Below are positions 34,453 through 43,004 of a stretch of 64,000 nucleotides of DNA, piece after piece. The position numbers were made by a program, and so were the translations under genes. This DNA is from Shimazuella alba. GTDB taxonomy: Bacteria; Bacillota; Bacilli; Thermoactinomycetales; Thermoactinomycetaceae. Where the stretch lies: assembly GCF_009831235.1 (NCBI RefSeq), contig NZ_WUUL01000011.1, positions 1 through 64,000 of the forward strand, in the 5' to 3' direction. Positions within the stretch are counted from its first letter, which is position 1. The number at the start of each line of letters is the position of its first letter. Below the pieces are notes generated by a model, which saw only the letters and a program-made list of their open reading frames with translations, was not told where the DNA came from and searched no databases.

Positions 34453-35397
34453 GTGATTGCTATTCGTCAGAGGCTAGGAGATGGTTGGAAGCAGTTAGGT
34501 TCCACCATTGGGTTAGTACTGATTATCACAATTGTAAGCGCTTTAAGTTCGGATTTTTTAACGATTAATAACTTATTAAATGTATTAAGACAGGTTTCGA
34601 TCAATGCGCTGATTGCTTTTGGAATGACTTTTGTCATTCTCACGGGTGGCATAGATCTTTCGGTGGGTTCTATGTTAGCGCTATCAAGTGCGATGGTTGC
34701 ACAATTAATGGCTAAAGGAGTAGATTTCGTTCCTGCACTGCTAATAGGCGTAATCGGTGGTGCGATCATGGGTGCATTCAATGGACTTATGATTACCAAA
34801 GGAAAAGTAGCACCTTTTATTGCAACGCTGGCTTCGCTAACTATTTTCCGAGGATTTACCCTCGTTTTTACAAATGGGAGCCCTATTACAGGAATGAATA
34901 ATGATTTATCCTTTCAAATGTTTGGGAAAGGCTATCTGTTTGGTATTCCCATCCCAGTGGTCACGATGTTAGTCGTATTTGCGATATTACTCTTTGTTTT
35001 AAGAAAAACCGTTTTTGGACGCCAAACGTATGCAATTGGCGGGAATGAAGAAGCGTCTATTTTAGCTGGTATTAAAGTTGATCGAGTCAAAGTGGTTATT
35101 TATTCGATATCTGGAGCTTTGTCTGCGTTAGCGGGAATTATTTTAATCTCTCGATTAAATTCTGCTGACCCCAATGCAGGTGCTTCCTATGAATTAGATG
35201 CGATAGCAGCAGTTGTATTAGGTGGAACCAGCCTTTCTGGTGGAAAAGGCTCGATTCTAGGTACGTTAATCGGTGCATTGATTATAGGTGTACTGAATAA
35301 TGGGTTGAATCTATTAAACGTTTCCCCATTTTACCAACTTGTCGTAAAAGGTTTTGTGATTTTGTTAGCTGTATTAATTGATCGGAAAAAATCATAA
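34453..35397 (+). CDS. rbsC: Ribose ABC transporter permease, 314 aa
   Basis: A membrane subunit with about ten helices. The BPD_transp_2 signature is clear (AFGMTFVILTGGIDLSVGSMLAL; AIGGNEEASILAGIKVDRVK). GTG is the start, 3 nt after the rbsA stop codon, with GGAGGG overlapping the end of rbsA. Length is as usual for RbsC. Confidence 0.96.
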   Translation: MIAIRQRLGDGWKQLGSTIGLVLIITIVSALSSDFLTINNLLNVLRQVSINALIAFGMTFVILTGGIDLSVGSMLALSSAMVAQLMAKGVDFVPALLIGVIGGAIMGAFNGLMITKGKVAPFIATLASLTIFRGFTLVFTNGSPITGMNNDLSFQMFGKGYLFGIPIPVVTMLVVFAILLFVLRKTVFGRQTYAIGGNEEASILAGIKVDRVKVVIYSISGALSALAGIILISRLNSADPNAGASYELDAIAAVVLGGTSLSGGKGSILGTLIGALIIGVLNNGLNLLNVSPFYQLVVKGFVILLAVLIDRKKS

Positions 35398-35421
35398 TTC
35401 ATAAGAGGAGATCGAGATCAT

Positions 35422-36330
35422 ATGAAAAAAATATTTACTCTCTTCCTTGTTGGAATGTTACTTTTGGTGGGTTGTTCCATGCAACCAGCTGGTCAGAAAA
35501 ATGCTACTGATAAGAAGTCTGATACGATTGGATTGTCTATTTCTACGATGAATAACCCATTTTTCGTTACTTTGAAAAATGCAACAGAAAAGAAAGCAAA
35601 AGAAATGGGCTATACATTAATTACTGTAGATGCGCAAAATAACTCAGCTAAGCAAGCAAGCGATGTGGAAGATTTAATTCAAAAAAATGTAGATGTGTTG
35701 CTTATCAACCCAGTTGATTCAGATGCAGTAGTCTCTGCAGTACAATCAGCAAATAATGCAAGTATTCCTGTTATTACCCTTGATCGTTCTGCAAATGGTG
35801 GGAAAGTAGTCTCACACATTGCTTCCGATAATGTGGCAGGGGGAGAAATCGCAGGGAAACACTTGATAGAACTCGTTGGGAATGGAGCAAACATCGTGGA
35901 ATTAGAAGGTGTTCCTGGCTCCTCTGCGGCACGTGAACGTGGACAAGGATTTCATAAAGTCATTGATGGCAAATTAAAAGTGATCTCCAAGCAATCTGCT
36001 GATTTCGATCGATCAAAAGGATTATCTGTAATGGAAAACATCATCCAAGGTAACAAAAACATTCAAGCTGTTTTTGCGCATAATGATGAAATGGCGCTAG
36101 GTGCAATCGAAGCTTTAAAATCAGCAGGTCTGACCAATGTAAAAGTAATTGGTTTTGATGGTACAAACGAAGCGAAAGATGCAGTGAACAAGGGAGATCT
36201 ATCAGCGACGATCGCGCAAAGACCTGATGTAATGGGACAAACAGCGATTGAAACAGCTAAAAAAGTATTAGATGGTCAAAAAGTAGAAGCCCAGATTCCA
36301 GTGGACTTGGAGCTTACCGTGAAAAAGTAA
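35422..36330 (+). CDS. rbsB: D-ribose-binding lipoprotein, 302 aa
   Basis: An extracellular sugar-binding subunit of the ribose importer, anchored by a lipid: signal MKKIFTLFLVGMLLLVGC with lipobox LLVGC at Cys18. The mature protein is a periplasmic-binding type-1 fold (IGLSISTMNNPFFVTLK; ITLDRSANGGKVVSHIASDN). GAGGAG precedes the ATG. It is the last gene of the operon; a weak hairpin (GAAGGACTGC/GCAGTTCTTC) lies about 65 bp downstream. Confidence 0.96.
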   Translation: MKKIFTLFLVGMLLLVGCSMQPAGQKNATDKKSDTIGLSISTMNNPFFVTLKNATEKKAKEMGYTLITVDAQNNSAKQASDVEDLIQKNVDVLLINPVDSDAVVSAVQSANNASIPVITLDRSANGGKVVSHIASDNVAGGEIAGKHLIELVGNGANIVELEGVPGSSAARERGQGFHKVIDGKLKVISKQSADFDRSKGLSVMENIIQGNKNIQAVFAHNDEMALGAIEALKSAGLTNVKVIGFDGTNEAKDAVNKGDLSATIAQRPDVMGQTAIETAKKVLDGQKVEAQIPVDLELTVKK

Positions 36331-36636
36331 AGTAAAAGTAATATGCAATAACACTAATAAATACAATTACTTCAAAATGCACAGTAAAAGAGTACCAGAA
36401 GGACTGCTACCTGTAGGGGGGCAGTTCTTCGATCATAGGAAAAATAATAAAATGGTCAGCTCCCTCAAAAGGAGAGCTTTTAATCGGATAAAAAAACTTA
36501 ATATTGTGATTGCTAATGATTAAATATAAGTGATCTTATATTTTAAATGTATGACTTATTAAAATTTGATTTTCAAAAGTATCCTCTATTTGTTAAAATG
36601 AAACTACCGAGCAACTTCTTCGATGTGGAGAACGTG

Positions 36637-36744
36637 ATGCAGATCATGTGGTTTCTGGTAGGCATGGTCGTCATGGCAGTTGTTGCCGGCTTCGGTGCAT
36701 ACCTGGACATCAAGTACGGGGACACGAAGCAGAACACCCAGTAA
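36637..36744 (+). CDS. Orphan small membrane protein, 35 aa
   Basis: One hydrophobic helix (MWFLVGMVVMAVVAGFGAYL) and a short polar tail (DIKYGDTKQNTQ). The frame extends upstream to 36547, but TGTGGAG 6 nt before ATG 36637 and a promoter (TTCAAA, 16 bp, TAAAAT ending about 36598) set the short version. The sequence from 36605 to 36745 is conspicuously rich in G+C between AT-rich flanks. It abuts, and seems to have removed the end of, the minus-strand gene at 36760-36894. Orphan class. Confidence 0.6.
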   Translation: MQIMWFLVGMVVMAVVAGFGAYLDIKYGDTKQNTQ

Positions 36745-36759
36745 CGATTGCTCACCCGG

Positions 36760-36894
36760 TACTGCTTTTATCTCTTTAAATTGATTAATTCTTTGTTCTA
36801 GAATCGTCAGGTAACGCTGATTTGTTGCAGAATATAAGCCTAATAAATAATTCATCCGATCTAGAGGTGTTACTGAATATTTTTGTGGAATCAC
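36760..36894 (-). pseudogene. 3'-truncated third gene of the DUF2087 operon
   Basis: A GTG start at 36894 with AAAGGGAT upstream begins VIPQKYSVTPLDRMNYLLGL and continues protein-like through QRINQFKEIKAVPGEQSLL. From about 36755 the frame is simply the antisense of the G+C-rich orphan gene and loses sense. The host gene therefore seems to have lost its 3' part when that unit arrived. It starts 21 nt after the GIY-YIG gene. Family unknown. Confidence 0.5.
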
Positions 36895-36915
36895 TACCAG
36901 TATCCCTTTAAAAGA

Positions 36916-37266
36916 CTACTTTTGGTTATAACCTCTTTCTTCAAACGGTTGAAGCTGTTCTAACCACTTTTGTTCCAGTTTTAGTAATGCTTCTTTCTCA
37001 TTAAAATAGGGATCTTCTTTCTTTTTCAGTTTCTCTAGCACATCAAAAACAAAAGCTTCTTTTCCAAATTCGTTCCATTCTGCTTGAAGTGCTTTGTTAA
37101 TGGTATATGTCCCATTTTCAAGCATAAATTTTACTCCGTTTAACGTTTTTAAATTTCTGGATTTTCCTACCAATATTTTTTGATTTTTTATATTCTTAAT
37201 AAGATAAACACCAGCATCAACAGTTGTTTCTTTGAACTGCCGTTTCCATTCTTTTTTGCGATCCAT
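36916..37266 (-). CDS. GIY-YIG nuclease-family protein, 116 aa
   Basis: Contains a compact GIY-YIG-like fold: AGVYLIKNIKNQKILVGKSRNLKTLNG stands for the two strands and following helix, and KEAFVFDVLEK for the later strand. The catalytic Tyr/Arg/Glu set is only partly evident (Tyr in GVYLI; Arg in KSRN; the second motif is ILVG rather than YIG), so nuclease activity is uncertain. AGGTGAGG precedes the ATG. It is the second gene of an operon with the DUF2087 regulator. Similar pairs occur in other Bacilli. Confidence 0.7.
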   Translation of the reverse strand: MDRKKEWKRQFKETTVDAGVYLIKNIKNQKILVGKSRNLKTLNGVKFMLENGTYTINKALQAEWNEFGKEAFVFDVLEKLKKKEDPYFNEKEALLKLEQKWLEQLQPFEERGYNQK

Positions 37267-37288
37267 AGTTCCTCACCTGCATTTTTCT

Positions 37289-38044
37289 CTATTTTTTTAC
37301 CCAGTATCGACTGCCATCGGGTTTTCGGTCCAAAAAGCCGTATTCAACTAAATATCTCCGTATCAGGACATAATCGTCATAAAATCCTTTTAACGTTTGA
37401 TTTAATTCTTGTTCCTTATAAATTTTTTGTTCATTTATCTGCTGAGCAATTTCTCGAAGGACAACTAGTCTTTGTTTTTCCTTTGATGGAAATTTAGTTA
37501 AAGGTTTAGTAGTTCCTTCTGGAAAGTATTGTTTTATGATTTTGTCATGCTCTTCTTGTGTGATGTTATATCGATCATCGATCATGGTGGCTGTTTTATG
37601 CACAGGTATAAAGGCTGGTGCGTGTGCGTCTTTGTCTTTTAACAATTCCATCATCGTTAAGAAAGTTTTTGCTTGTCTCTCTTTTTCTTTTAATGCAAAA
37701 CGGTGGTGACGAATGGTAGAGGTACTGCCGATATCCAACTCTTTTTGGATCTCTTTGTCATTTTTCCCTTGATAAAAAAGATGTATAAGCTTCTTCTGAT
37801 GATCAGTAAGACCTGTGAGTTTCTTGTCCATTGCCAATAGATGATCAAAAACGGATTGGTGAGTATTCTCTATATGGACCCGTATAAACCTTACTGCTTC
37901 GTAAAATCGATCTTCATAAGGATAAACAATCCCTTTTTCTATTTTTTCCCCACATAACAGGCATGTAAAGCAATCTCTTTCTTGGATATAGCCCCGTTTC
38001 AACTCTTCCAAAGAAGCATTCCAAAATATATCTGATATGACCAT
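37289..38044 (-). CDS. DUF2087 transcriptional regulator-like protein, 251 aa
   Basis: An N-terminal Cys pair (CLLCGEKIEKG) suggests a small zinc site. A LuxR-like helix-turn-helix follows (LTDHQKKLIHLFYQGKNDKEI; then GSTSTIRHHRFALKEK). The C-terminal ~80 residues are a DUF2087 domain (IIKQYFPEG...KEKQRLVVLREIAQQ; RRYLVEYGFLDRKPDGSRYW). It heads the operon with the GIY-YIG gene. The promoter at 38112-38140 and inverted repeat at 38072-38101 just before the gene suggest autoregulation. Cytoplasmic; target unknown. Confidence 0.85.
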   Translation of the reverse strand: MVISDIFWNASLEELKRGYIQERDCFTCLLCGEKIEKGIVYPYEDRFYEAVRFIRVHIENTHQSVFDHLLAMDKKLTGLTDHQKKLIHLFYQGKNDKEIQKELDIGSTSTIRHHRFALKEKERQAKTFLTMMELLKDKDAHAPAFIPVHKTATMIDDRYNITQEEHDKIIKQYFPEGTTKPLTKFPSKEKQRLVVLREIAQQINEQKIYKEQELNQTLKGFYDDYVLIRRYLVEYGFLDRKPDGSRYWVKK

Positions 38045-38071
38045 TGTTCTCGCACTTCCTTATTTTAAGAA

Positions 38072-38140
38072 ACCCAAACATAAGTGTAATTTGTTTGGTT
38101 ATTCATGATTATATTAGTATAATGTTTAAGTCGTGTCAAT
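38072..38140 (-). promoter_or_regulatory. Promoter and inverted repeat of the DUF2087 operon
   Basis: Minus strand: -35 TTGACA (38135-38140), 17-bp spacer, -10 TAATAT (38112-38117). Just downstream the arms AACCAAACA and TGTTTGG-g-TT (38072-38101) form a dyad, either an operator or an mRNA hairpin near the start codon. Confidence 0.7.
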
Positions 38141-38142
38141 AA

Positions 38143-38176
38143 AAAAGCAAACCTATCTATTTTATGTTTGCTTTTA
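38143..38176. terminator. Hairpin with flanking A and T runs
   Basis: AAAAAGCAAAC (38143-38153) pairs with GTTTGCTTTT (38167-38176). It lies upstream of the DUF2087 promoter and can act as a terminator for either strand. Confidence 0.5.
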
Positions 38177-38347
38177 TGCGTATATAAGTTATATTTTGTT
38201 TGCCAAATGCAGAATTTTTTGCGATAGGATGATAAAATGGTATATGGATTTTATGTGATGATATGATGTTTGAAGATGAGGCAAGAGATTTTTAAATAAA
38301 CAAACCGGAGAGCAATAAGATGTAAGCCCCATTTTGGAGGAGTTATC

Positions 38348-38698
38348 ATGAAACGTATCCTGTCTTTTCTATGTATCTTTTTACCGATCCTATCTTCTTG
38401 TATCTCTAATGCTGAACACCAGAAAAAGGAACAGCTGTTGATTGGTCATTGGAAAGAAGATAAATATGCTTGCAGACTTTATAATGAAATGGTTTTTCAA
38501 GAAAATGGTCAGGCAAAATTTTTAGTTGGTAGACATCAATGGTTAGAAGGATCGTATCAACACCTCAATGGTGATCTTTATGATATTGTAGCGCCTAAAG
38601 GAAGACACCATGAGATCACGATTCAAGTGAAGGGAAATCAAATGAAGATGAGCGCTGCCTATGTGGATTCATTTTGTCTCATGAAACGGGTAACATAA
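38348..38698 (+). CDS. Small lipoprotein, 116 aa
   Basis: Signal peptide MKRILSFLCIFLPILSSC with lipobox ILSSC; the mature part (LIGHWKEDKYACRLYNEMVF; GSYQHLNGDLYDIVA) looks like a small beta-barrel of the lipocalin-like kind (GxW near the start). The function is unknown. GGAGGAG is 6 nt before the ATG. It stands alone on the outer face of the membrane. Confidence 0.8.
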   Translation: MKRILSFLCIFLPILSSCISNAEHQKKEQLLIGHWKEDKYACRLYNEMVFQENGQAKFLVGRHQWLEGSYQHLNGDLYDIVAPKGRHHEITIQVKGNQMKMSAAYVDSFCLMKRVT

Positions 38699-38699
38699 A

Positions 38700-39027
38700 T
38701 AAGGACATGAAATACCATAAGCTAATTTCTACTGCTCTCTACCAACACCCAAATACTAGTCTCTAACATATAAGGTGCTCGCTTAAATTTTAAAGTGATC
38801 AGCGAATTATCATTGATTCCAGTATGTGTATAAAAGGGGTGCACGTGGAGATACGTGTAAAAACAGAACATTAGTCCTAATTGCTTTCATATAGCACCAC
38901 AAAACAACCAACTATCTCTGTCATTAAGTAGCTGGTTGTTTGACTTTGTTTTCTTATTAATCCTATTCTTACAGCTGATAGCGATTGTGAGCGTTGATTA
39001 TTTCATTTGGTTAAAAAATAAATCTTT
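38700..39027. other. Intergenic stretch with a terminator
   Basis: No gene seen. A hairpin AAACAACCA-a-CTA / TAG-c-TGGTTGTTT at 38902-38941 with T-rich flanks is a likely terminator for both the lipoprotein and the converging VOC gene. Confidence 0.6.
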
Positions 39028-39999
39028 CTATCCTCTATGTTGCCTAAAGATTATTGCAGTACCAAGAAACGCGTAAGCTGGTACGAAAATATCTCCATTC
39101 TTCGTTTCTACTACTGGAAACCCATTTCCTTCGATATATTTACGTGTGTCTGAGATATCATGCACTGTAACCGCATATCCGACAAATCCTGGCAAAGGAG
39201 GCGATGCTTCACCTGGTAAAATATCATTCAGTCGAGATTCAGGAACAATTGTTATGTGTGCACCATTAAGATCAAAAATTCGTTTTGCTTCCTCTATTTG
39301 TGCATCTTGACCTAAATAGCGACAGTAACGTTTGGTGAAATCATCAAGCTGAGAATCAGTAACGCAAAGAATTATTTCCACAAGTTCAATCGCTCCATTA
39401 GGATGATTCATGTGGGCTTGTGTCTTCAAAATATCCAATGACGGATTTTCGGCAATGGCCAATCGACCTTCGGGAATATCTTCTCCATCAATTTCAAGGT
39501 AATGTAAAGGGAATAGTTGCTTTCCATTTGTGGTTTCGATTGGGCGTTGTATGGGATTAACACCACTATGTTTAACCCCTACTTGATCGAATTGAGCCGC
39601 TGATGCTTCTGCATCGGATGTGCAGAAGCACAAAATATGTGTTCCCTCAAAACGTGATAGGCATTTAGAAATTTTAGAAACAGTACGGCGAATATTTTTG
39701 ATAATTTGAGGAATTACAGTCGGTGGGGCCTGAAGGGAGACGAGATGGGCATTGTGAGGAATCCGTTTTTCGTCATCCACTACAGTAACTATTTCGATGA
39801 AATTATGAAGAAATGTAGCGTGTGTATTTCCTGCACCAAATGGTTTGGGAATCTCCCCTTCTTTTTCAGCCATCATTGGATAAGACGGTTCAGGCAAAAT
39901 GAATCCAATTTTTCGATATAACTCTAGAGCGATTCCCATATCTGTTACAACATGACCTACGTGATGTATATGCTTGATTTTAGTGCTCATCGTGTTCAC
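39028..39999 (-). CDS. VOC-superfamily (glyoxalase/dioxygenase fold) protein, 323 aa
   Basis: Two tandem vicinal-oxygen-chelate modules: the N-terminal one starts IKHIHHVGHVVTDMGIALELYRKIGF and the C-terminal one near GAIELVEIILCVTDSQLDDF. Candidate metal ligands are His in HHVGH, Glu in NFIEIV and His/Glu residues in the second half. Relatives include glyoxalase-like and catechol dioxygenase-like enzymes; the substrate is unknown. Start may be GTG 39999 or ATG 39990 (MSTKIKHIHH). A TetR-type operator at 40149-40170 overlaps its putative promoter, so the adjacent TetR protein probably controls it. Confidence 0.8.
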   Translation of the reverse strand: MNTMSTKIKHIHHVGHVVTDMGIALELYRKIGFILPEPSYPMMAEKEGEIPKPFGAGNTHATFLHNFIEIVTVVDDEKRIPHNAHLVSLQAPPTVIPQIIKNIRRTVSKISKCLSRFEGTHILCFCTSDAEASAAQFDQVGVKHSGVNPIQRPIETTNGKQLFPLHYLEIDGEDIPEGRLAIAENPSLDILKTQAHMNHPNGAIELVEIILCVTDSQLDDFTKRYCRYLGQDAQIEEAKRIFDLNGAHITIVPESRLNDILPGEASPPLPGFVGYAVTVHDISDTRKYIEGNGFPVVETKNGDIFVPAYAFLGTAIIFRQHRG

Positions 40000-40148
40000 T
40001 ACTTTCTTCTTTTTCTTATTTTTCCGTAACCCTCAAAAAGGTGTTAGTTTTGATAGGGATAATTGCTCTTTAATAAAAACCAGTGTCGTAAATTGATTAT
40101 TTTATTGGTGGAATGAGGTTTTTTAAGTTGAATTTTTGGTTTTATCCT

Positions 40149-40170
40149 ACAAACCGGATAGTCGGTATGT
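40149..40170. promoter_or_regulatory. TetR-type operator before the VOC gene
   Basis: A 22-bp dyad with half-sites ACAAACCG (40149-40156) and CGGTATGT (40163-40170). On the minus strand a TATAAT -10 lies directly next to it (about 40173-40178). The left half-site and overall span are identical to those of the site before tetR. Confidence 0.7.
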
Positions 40171-40183
40171 AGATTATAAAAAA

Positions 40184-40759
40184 TTAAACCTTTAATTCTT
40201 CATAAAAACTATCCCATAAAGTTAATAAGGATAATTTCATATGCTCCCTATTTATTTGTCCAAATACTCTATGCAAACCAAATCCATCTATCGAGTAGAT
40301 AAACATTTTTGCAATTTCTTCATCTTTCATAGGTGTGTTAATTTCCCCACGATCTCTAGCCTCCTGTATAACCTCCTTCCAAGTCTCCATTTGTGCTTTT
40401 TGAGACTTCAATAATTTTCTCTGGAAATCAGGAACAAACTTTAAAGCATCAAAAGTAAGAGAAATGTAATTTACAGTCAGCTTAGGAGCCTCTTCATTGA
40501 TAAAGTAATCGATATAATCGTGATAAAATTGAAACAAAGATTCCTTACTAAATTTGTTATAAGAATCGTCTATAACAGTAGCAAAGGCAAAATTAATTAC
40601 CTCAACAAAAAGTTGCTCTTTACTTTCGAAATAATGATAAAATGCCCCCTTTGACATTCCTGTCTTATCAACAATTTCCTTCAATGTAACCTCTTTGTAA
40701 CTTTTCTGCATAAAAAGGTTTAAGGAAACATTTAAAATGTGTTCTTTCGTATTTGTCAT
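40184..40759 (-). CDS. TetR-family transcriptional regulator, 191 aa
   Basis: The N-terminal helix-turn-helix reads ILNVSLNLFMQKSYKEVTLKEI, then TGMSKGAFYHYFESKEQL, diagnostic of TetR/AcrR repressors. The C-terminal ligand domain (residues ~60-191) is helical and variable. AAGGAG precedes the ATG. Matching 22-bp operators lie before its own start and before the VOC gene, predicting autorepression and control of that gene. Ligand unknown. Confidence 0.92.
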   Translation of the reverse strand: MTNTKEHILNVSLNLFMQKSYKEVTLKEIVDKTGMSKGAFYHYFESKEQLFVEVINFAFATVIDDSYNKFSKESLFQFYHDYIDYFINEEAPKLTVNYISLTFDALKFVPDFQRKLLKSQKAQMETWKEVIQEARDRGEINTPMKDEEIAKMFIYSIDGFGLHRVFGQINREHMKLSLLTLWDSFYEELKV

Positions 40760-40775
40760 CAGTTCACTCCTTTTA

Positions 40776-40797
40776 ACAAACCGACCGTTTGGTCTGT
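40776..40797. promoter_or_regulatory. TetR-type operator before tetR
   Basis: A 22-bp site with half-sites ACAAACC (40776-40782) and GGTCTGT (40791-40797), located 17 bp upstream of the tetR start codon. It shares ACAAACCG and spacing with the site at 40149-40170. Confidence 0.7.
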
Positions 40798-40799
40798 AG

Positions 40800-41405
40800 C
40801 TAATTTACCTCATTCTCAGATATTTATCAAATGTTATTTTTACAATATATCTGCTAAAGGAAATTTTATTATGTGGAGTATGAGGGAGAAAACCAATATT
40901 TGTTTCAGCTTATACATTGCTATGGATTGCTGTATTTTTTTCATCCGGTCGAAGACTGGAAAGGAGTTCAGTGACAATTAAGGTCTTTCTGTATGGGGAA
41001 GGGAGGACAAAAATTTTCTACTGAATTCATGTAAGAGAACTTCTCGGACATGTTCAATACTCTAGGTTTCTGGATACAGCCTGTGTAAAATAATTTCGAC
41101 GCAGTAGTATCAAGCACATCGTTCTAGAACAGCTTGAGGAGTATTTTTTCGAAGTTGCATTTACTCGTTGGCGACCTGACATAATTATCTACTGGAACCG
41201 GTTGTCTAGCATGCTAGAATGGTGTAACAGGTCTACGGTAATGATGAATATCCAAGTTCTCGATGTGCTTGATTTTTGAAAATCTTGAGAAAGTAACAGG
41301 GCTACGTAAAATTGTGCACGTTTGTTGCGATGGGACGCACCTAGTTGAATCTAAATACATTAACTAGAATATATGTCTAGGGATAAAACATCACGATACG
41401 CAAAA
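40800..41405. other. Gene-free stretch, probably decayed
   Basis: No supported gene. A protein-like piece (RRSSIKHIVLEQLEEYFFEV, about 41098-41156) suggests a ruined gene, perhaps a transposase, but too little remains to name it. Confidence 0.35.
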
Positions 41406-41477
41406 AAGGCCCAGTATGATTCGTATTCCTAAAATGAATGTGGGAAAATTTATGTATCACAATAGGAAAGGGGCCTT
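41406..41477 (-). terminator. Terminator for the phosphatase gene
   Basis: On the minus strand AAGGCCC (41471-41477) pairs with GGGCCTT (41406-41412), followed by a T-run. The loop is unusually long (58 nt) and can hold an inner hairpin. Confidence 0.45.
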
Positions 41478-41533
41478 GATCAGCACATAAATAGGAGGGT
41501 ATGCAAACATTACTTACCAAAAAGCTATATGGA

Positions 41534-42013
41534 TTATTTTGTTGACTGGAGATGATATTCTACTTGTATGCGATGAAGTAACTCATGGCAACCTTTGGAG
41601 ACGAGATCAAATGTCTCATCAAAGTCTCCAGTAAAATAAGGATCGGGAATTTCTTGATAGCTAGTCTCTGGAATAAAGTCTACAAATCGGTATAGGTGAG
41701 AGCAAGGACGCCCAGATAAACGTGTCAAATTTTTAAAATTACTATTATCCATTGCGATTATAAAGTTAAAATAGGTAAAATCAGAAGGAGCGACTTGTCT
41801 CGCTTCCATCCCAACATATGACATACCTGCTTGGTCCAATTTGGTTCGGGTACCGACATGGGGTATATTTCCGATATGCCAATCTCCAGTACCTGCTGAA
41901 TCAATGTGTATCTTATCTTGTAAACCTGCTTCTTTTACGTAATGTCTAAAAACAGCTTCAGCCATAGGAGAACGACAGATGTTACCCAGACAGACAAATA
42001 ATACGGATATCAT
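41534..42013 (-). CDS. Low-molecular-weight protein tyrosine phosphatase, 159 aa
   Basis: A cytoplasmic phosphatase acting on phosphotyrosine or phosphoarginine. The active-site loop CLGNICRS (Cys8, Arg14) sits at the N-terminus as it should, and the general acid Asp is in IPDPYF near the C-terminus. Length is typical of YfkJ/PtpA. It is divergent from pheA, sharing a 118-bp control region. No kinase gene accompanies it. Confidence 0.93.
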   Translation of the reverse strand: MISVLFVCLGNICRSPMAEAVFRHYVKEAGLQDKIHIDSAGTGDWHIGNIPHVGTRTKLDQAGMSYVGMEARQVAPSDFTYFNFIIAMDNSNFKNLTRLSGRPCSHLYRFVDFIPETSYQEIPDPYFTGDFDETFDLVSKGCHELLHRIQVEYHLQSTK

Positions 42014-42065
42014 GCTATTACTCCTTAATTAAAATAATTTCATTTTTAGTTTAACATAATAACCT

Positions 42066-42099
42066 AGTAGATGGACAGTCTACTTCATTTTTGTATAAA
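42066..42099 (+). promoter_or_regulatory. pheA promoter with dyad
   Basis: -35 TGGACA (42072-42077), 16-bp spacer, -10 TATAAA (42094-42099). The inverted repeat AGTAGA (42066-42071)/TCTACT (42079-42084) encloses the -35 and may bind a regulator. Confidence 0.5.
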
Positions 42100-42131
42100 G
42101 TTGAAAATGAGTGAGTCAGGAGAATTACTAT

Positions 42132-43004
42132 ATGTTAAAAAATATTGGATACTTAGGACCCGTAGGTTCTTTTAGTCACGAGGCAGCAGAGTCCTTGTTT
42201 AGACCCGATTTATATCGTCATACCCCGCTGACGAGCATTCCTGATGTGATCAGTGCTGTAGATAAAGGTTCTGTTGATCTTGGTGTTGTACCAGTAGAAA
42301 ATGCGATTGAAGGTTCCGTCACTGCAACGTTAGACTGGCTGGTGCACCAAGTGAATTTACCTATTGTAGCAGAGTTTCTTTTCCCTATCTCACAATGTAT
42401 CGTTGCGCATCCAGATCAAAAAAATACACCTGCTAATAAAATTAAAAAAATTATGTCTCACCCACAAGCGATTGCCCAATGTCGTGTATACTTAAAAGAG
42501 AAATATCCCCAAGCAGAGTGGGTATTCACCGATAGTACTTCTCAAGCTGCAAAGATTGTTGCAGACTCTCCGAATGAACCATGGATTGCTATTGGTGCAA
42601 GACAGGCAGCTGTGATGAATGAGTTAGATATTCTGGAATCTCATGCAGAAGACCATTCAAATAACGTCACTAGGTTTATTGTAATTAGTAAAAATGAAGA
42701 TACATGGAGCAAAGATTCCAAGTTGTTTAAAACAAGCTTGCAAGTTACATTGCCAAAAGACTACCCAGGGGCTTTGTATCAAGTATTAGCTAGTTTTTCT
42801 TGGCGCAAAATTAACTTAACACATATTGAGTCTCGTCCAACCAAAACAGGGATTGGTAATTATTTCTTTTTGATTGATGCAGATTTACCAGTTGAACATG
42901 TTTTACTAAAAGGTTGTATAGAAGAGATTGAAGCGATTGGATGTAAAATTCGGGTATTAGGCTCGTATCCATGTTTCTCGTTTTTGGAGAAGGCTATTCA
43001 TTGA
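42132..43004 (+). CDS. pheA: Prephenate dehydratase, 290 aa
   Basis: It converts prephenate to phenylpyruvate in phenylalanine synthesis. The catalytic domain shows IGYLGPVGSFSHEAA, VPVENAIEGSV and SNNVTRFIVI (the Thr-Arg-Phe motif). The C-terminal ACT domain (from about residue 205, LQVTLPKDYPGALYQVLASF) ends with the phenylalanine-binding ESRPTKTGIGNYFF. ATG at 42132 has CAGGAG 9 nt upstream; the frame starts earlier at GTG 42111. In B. subtilis pheA also lies near obg. Confidence 0.96.
   Translation: MLKNIGYLGPVGSFSHEAAESLFRPDLYRHTPLTSIPDVISAVDKGSVDLGVVPVENAIEGSVTATLDWLVHQVNLPIVAEFLFPISQCIVAHPDQKNTPANKIKKIMSHPQAIAQCRVYLKEKYPQAEWVFTDSTSQAAKIVADSPNEPWIAIGARQAAVMNELDILESHAEDHSNNVTRFIVISKNEDTWSKDSKLFKTSLQVTLPKDYPGALYQVLASFSWRKINLTHIESRPTKTGIGNYFFLIDADLPVEHVLLKGCIEEIEAIGCKIRVLGSYPCFSFLEKAIH

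Noticed and set aside
40739-40981. 80-codon plus-strand frame before tetR
   Set aside because: It overlaps the tetR operator and promoter, has no ribosome site and shows no family pattern.
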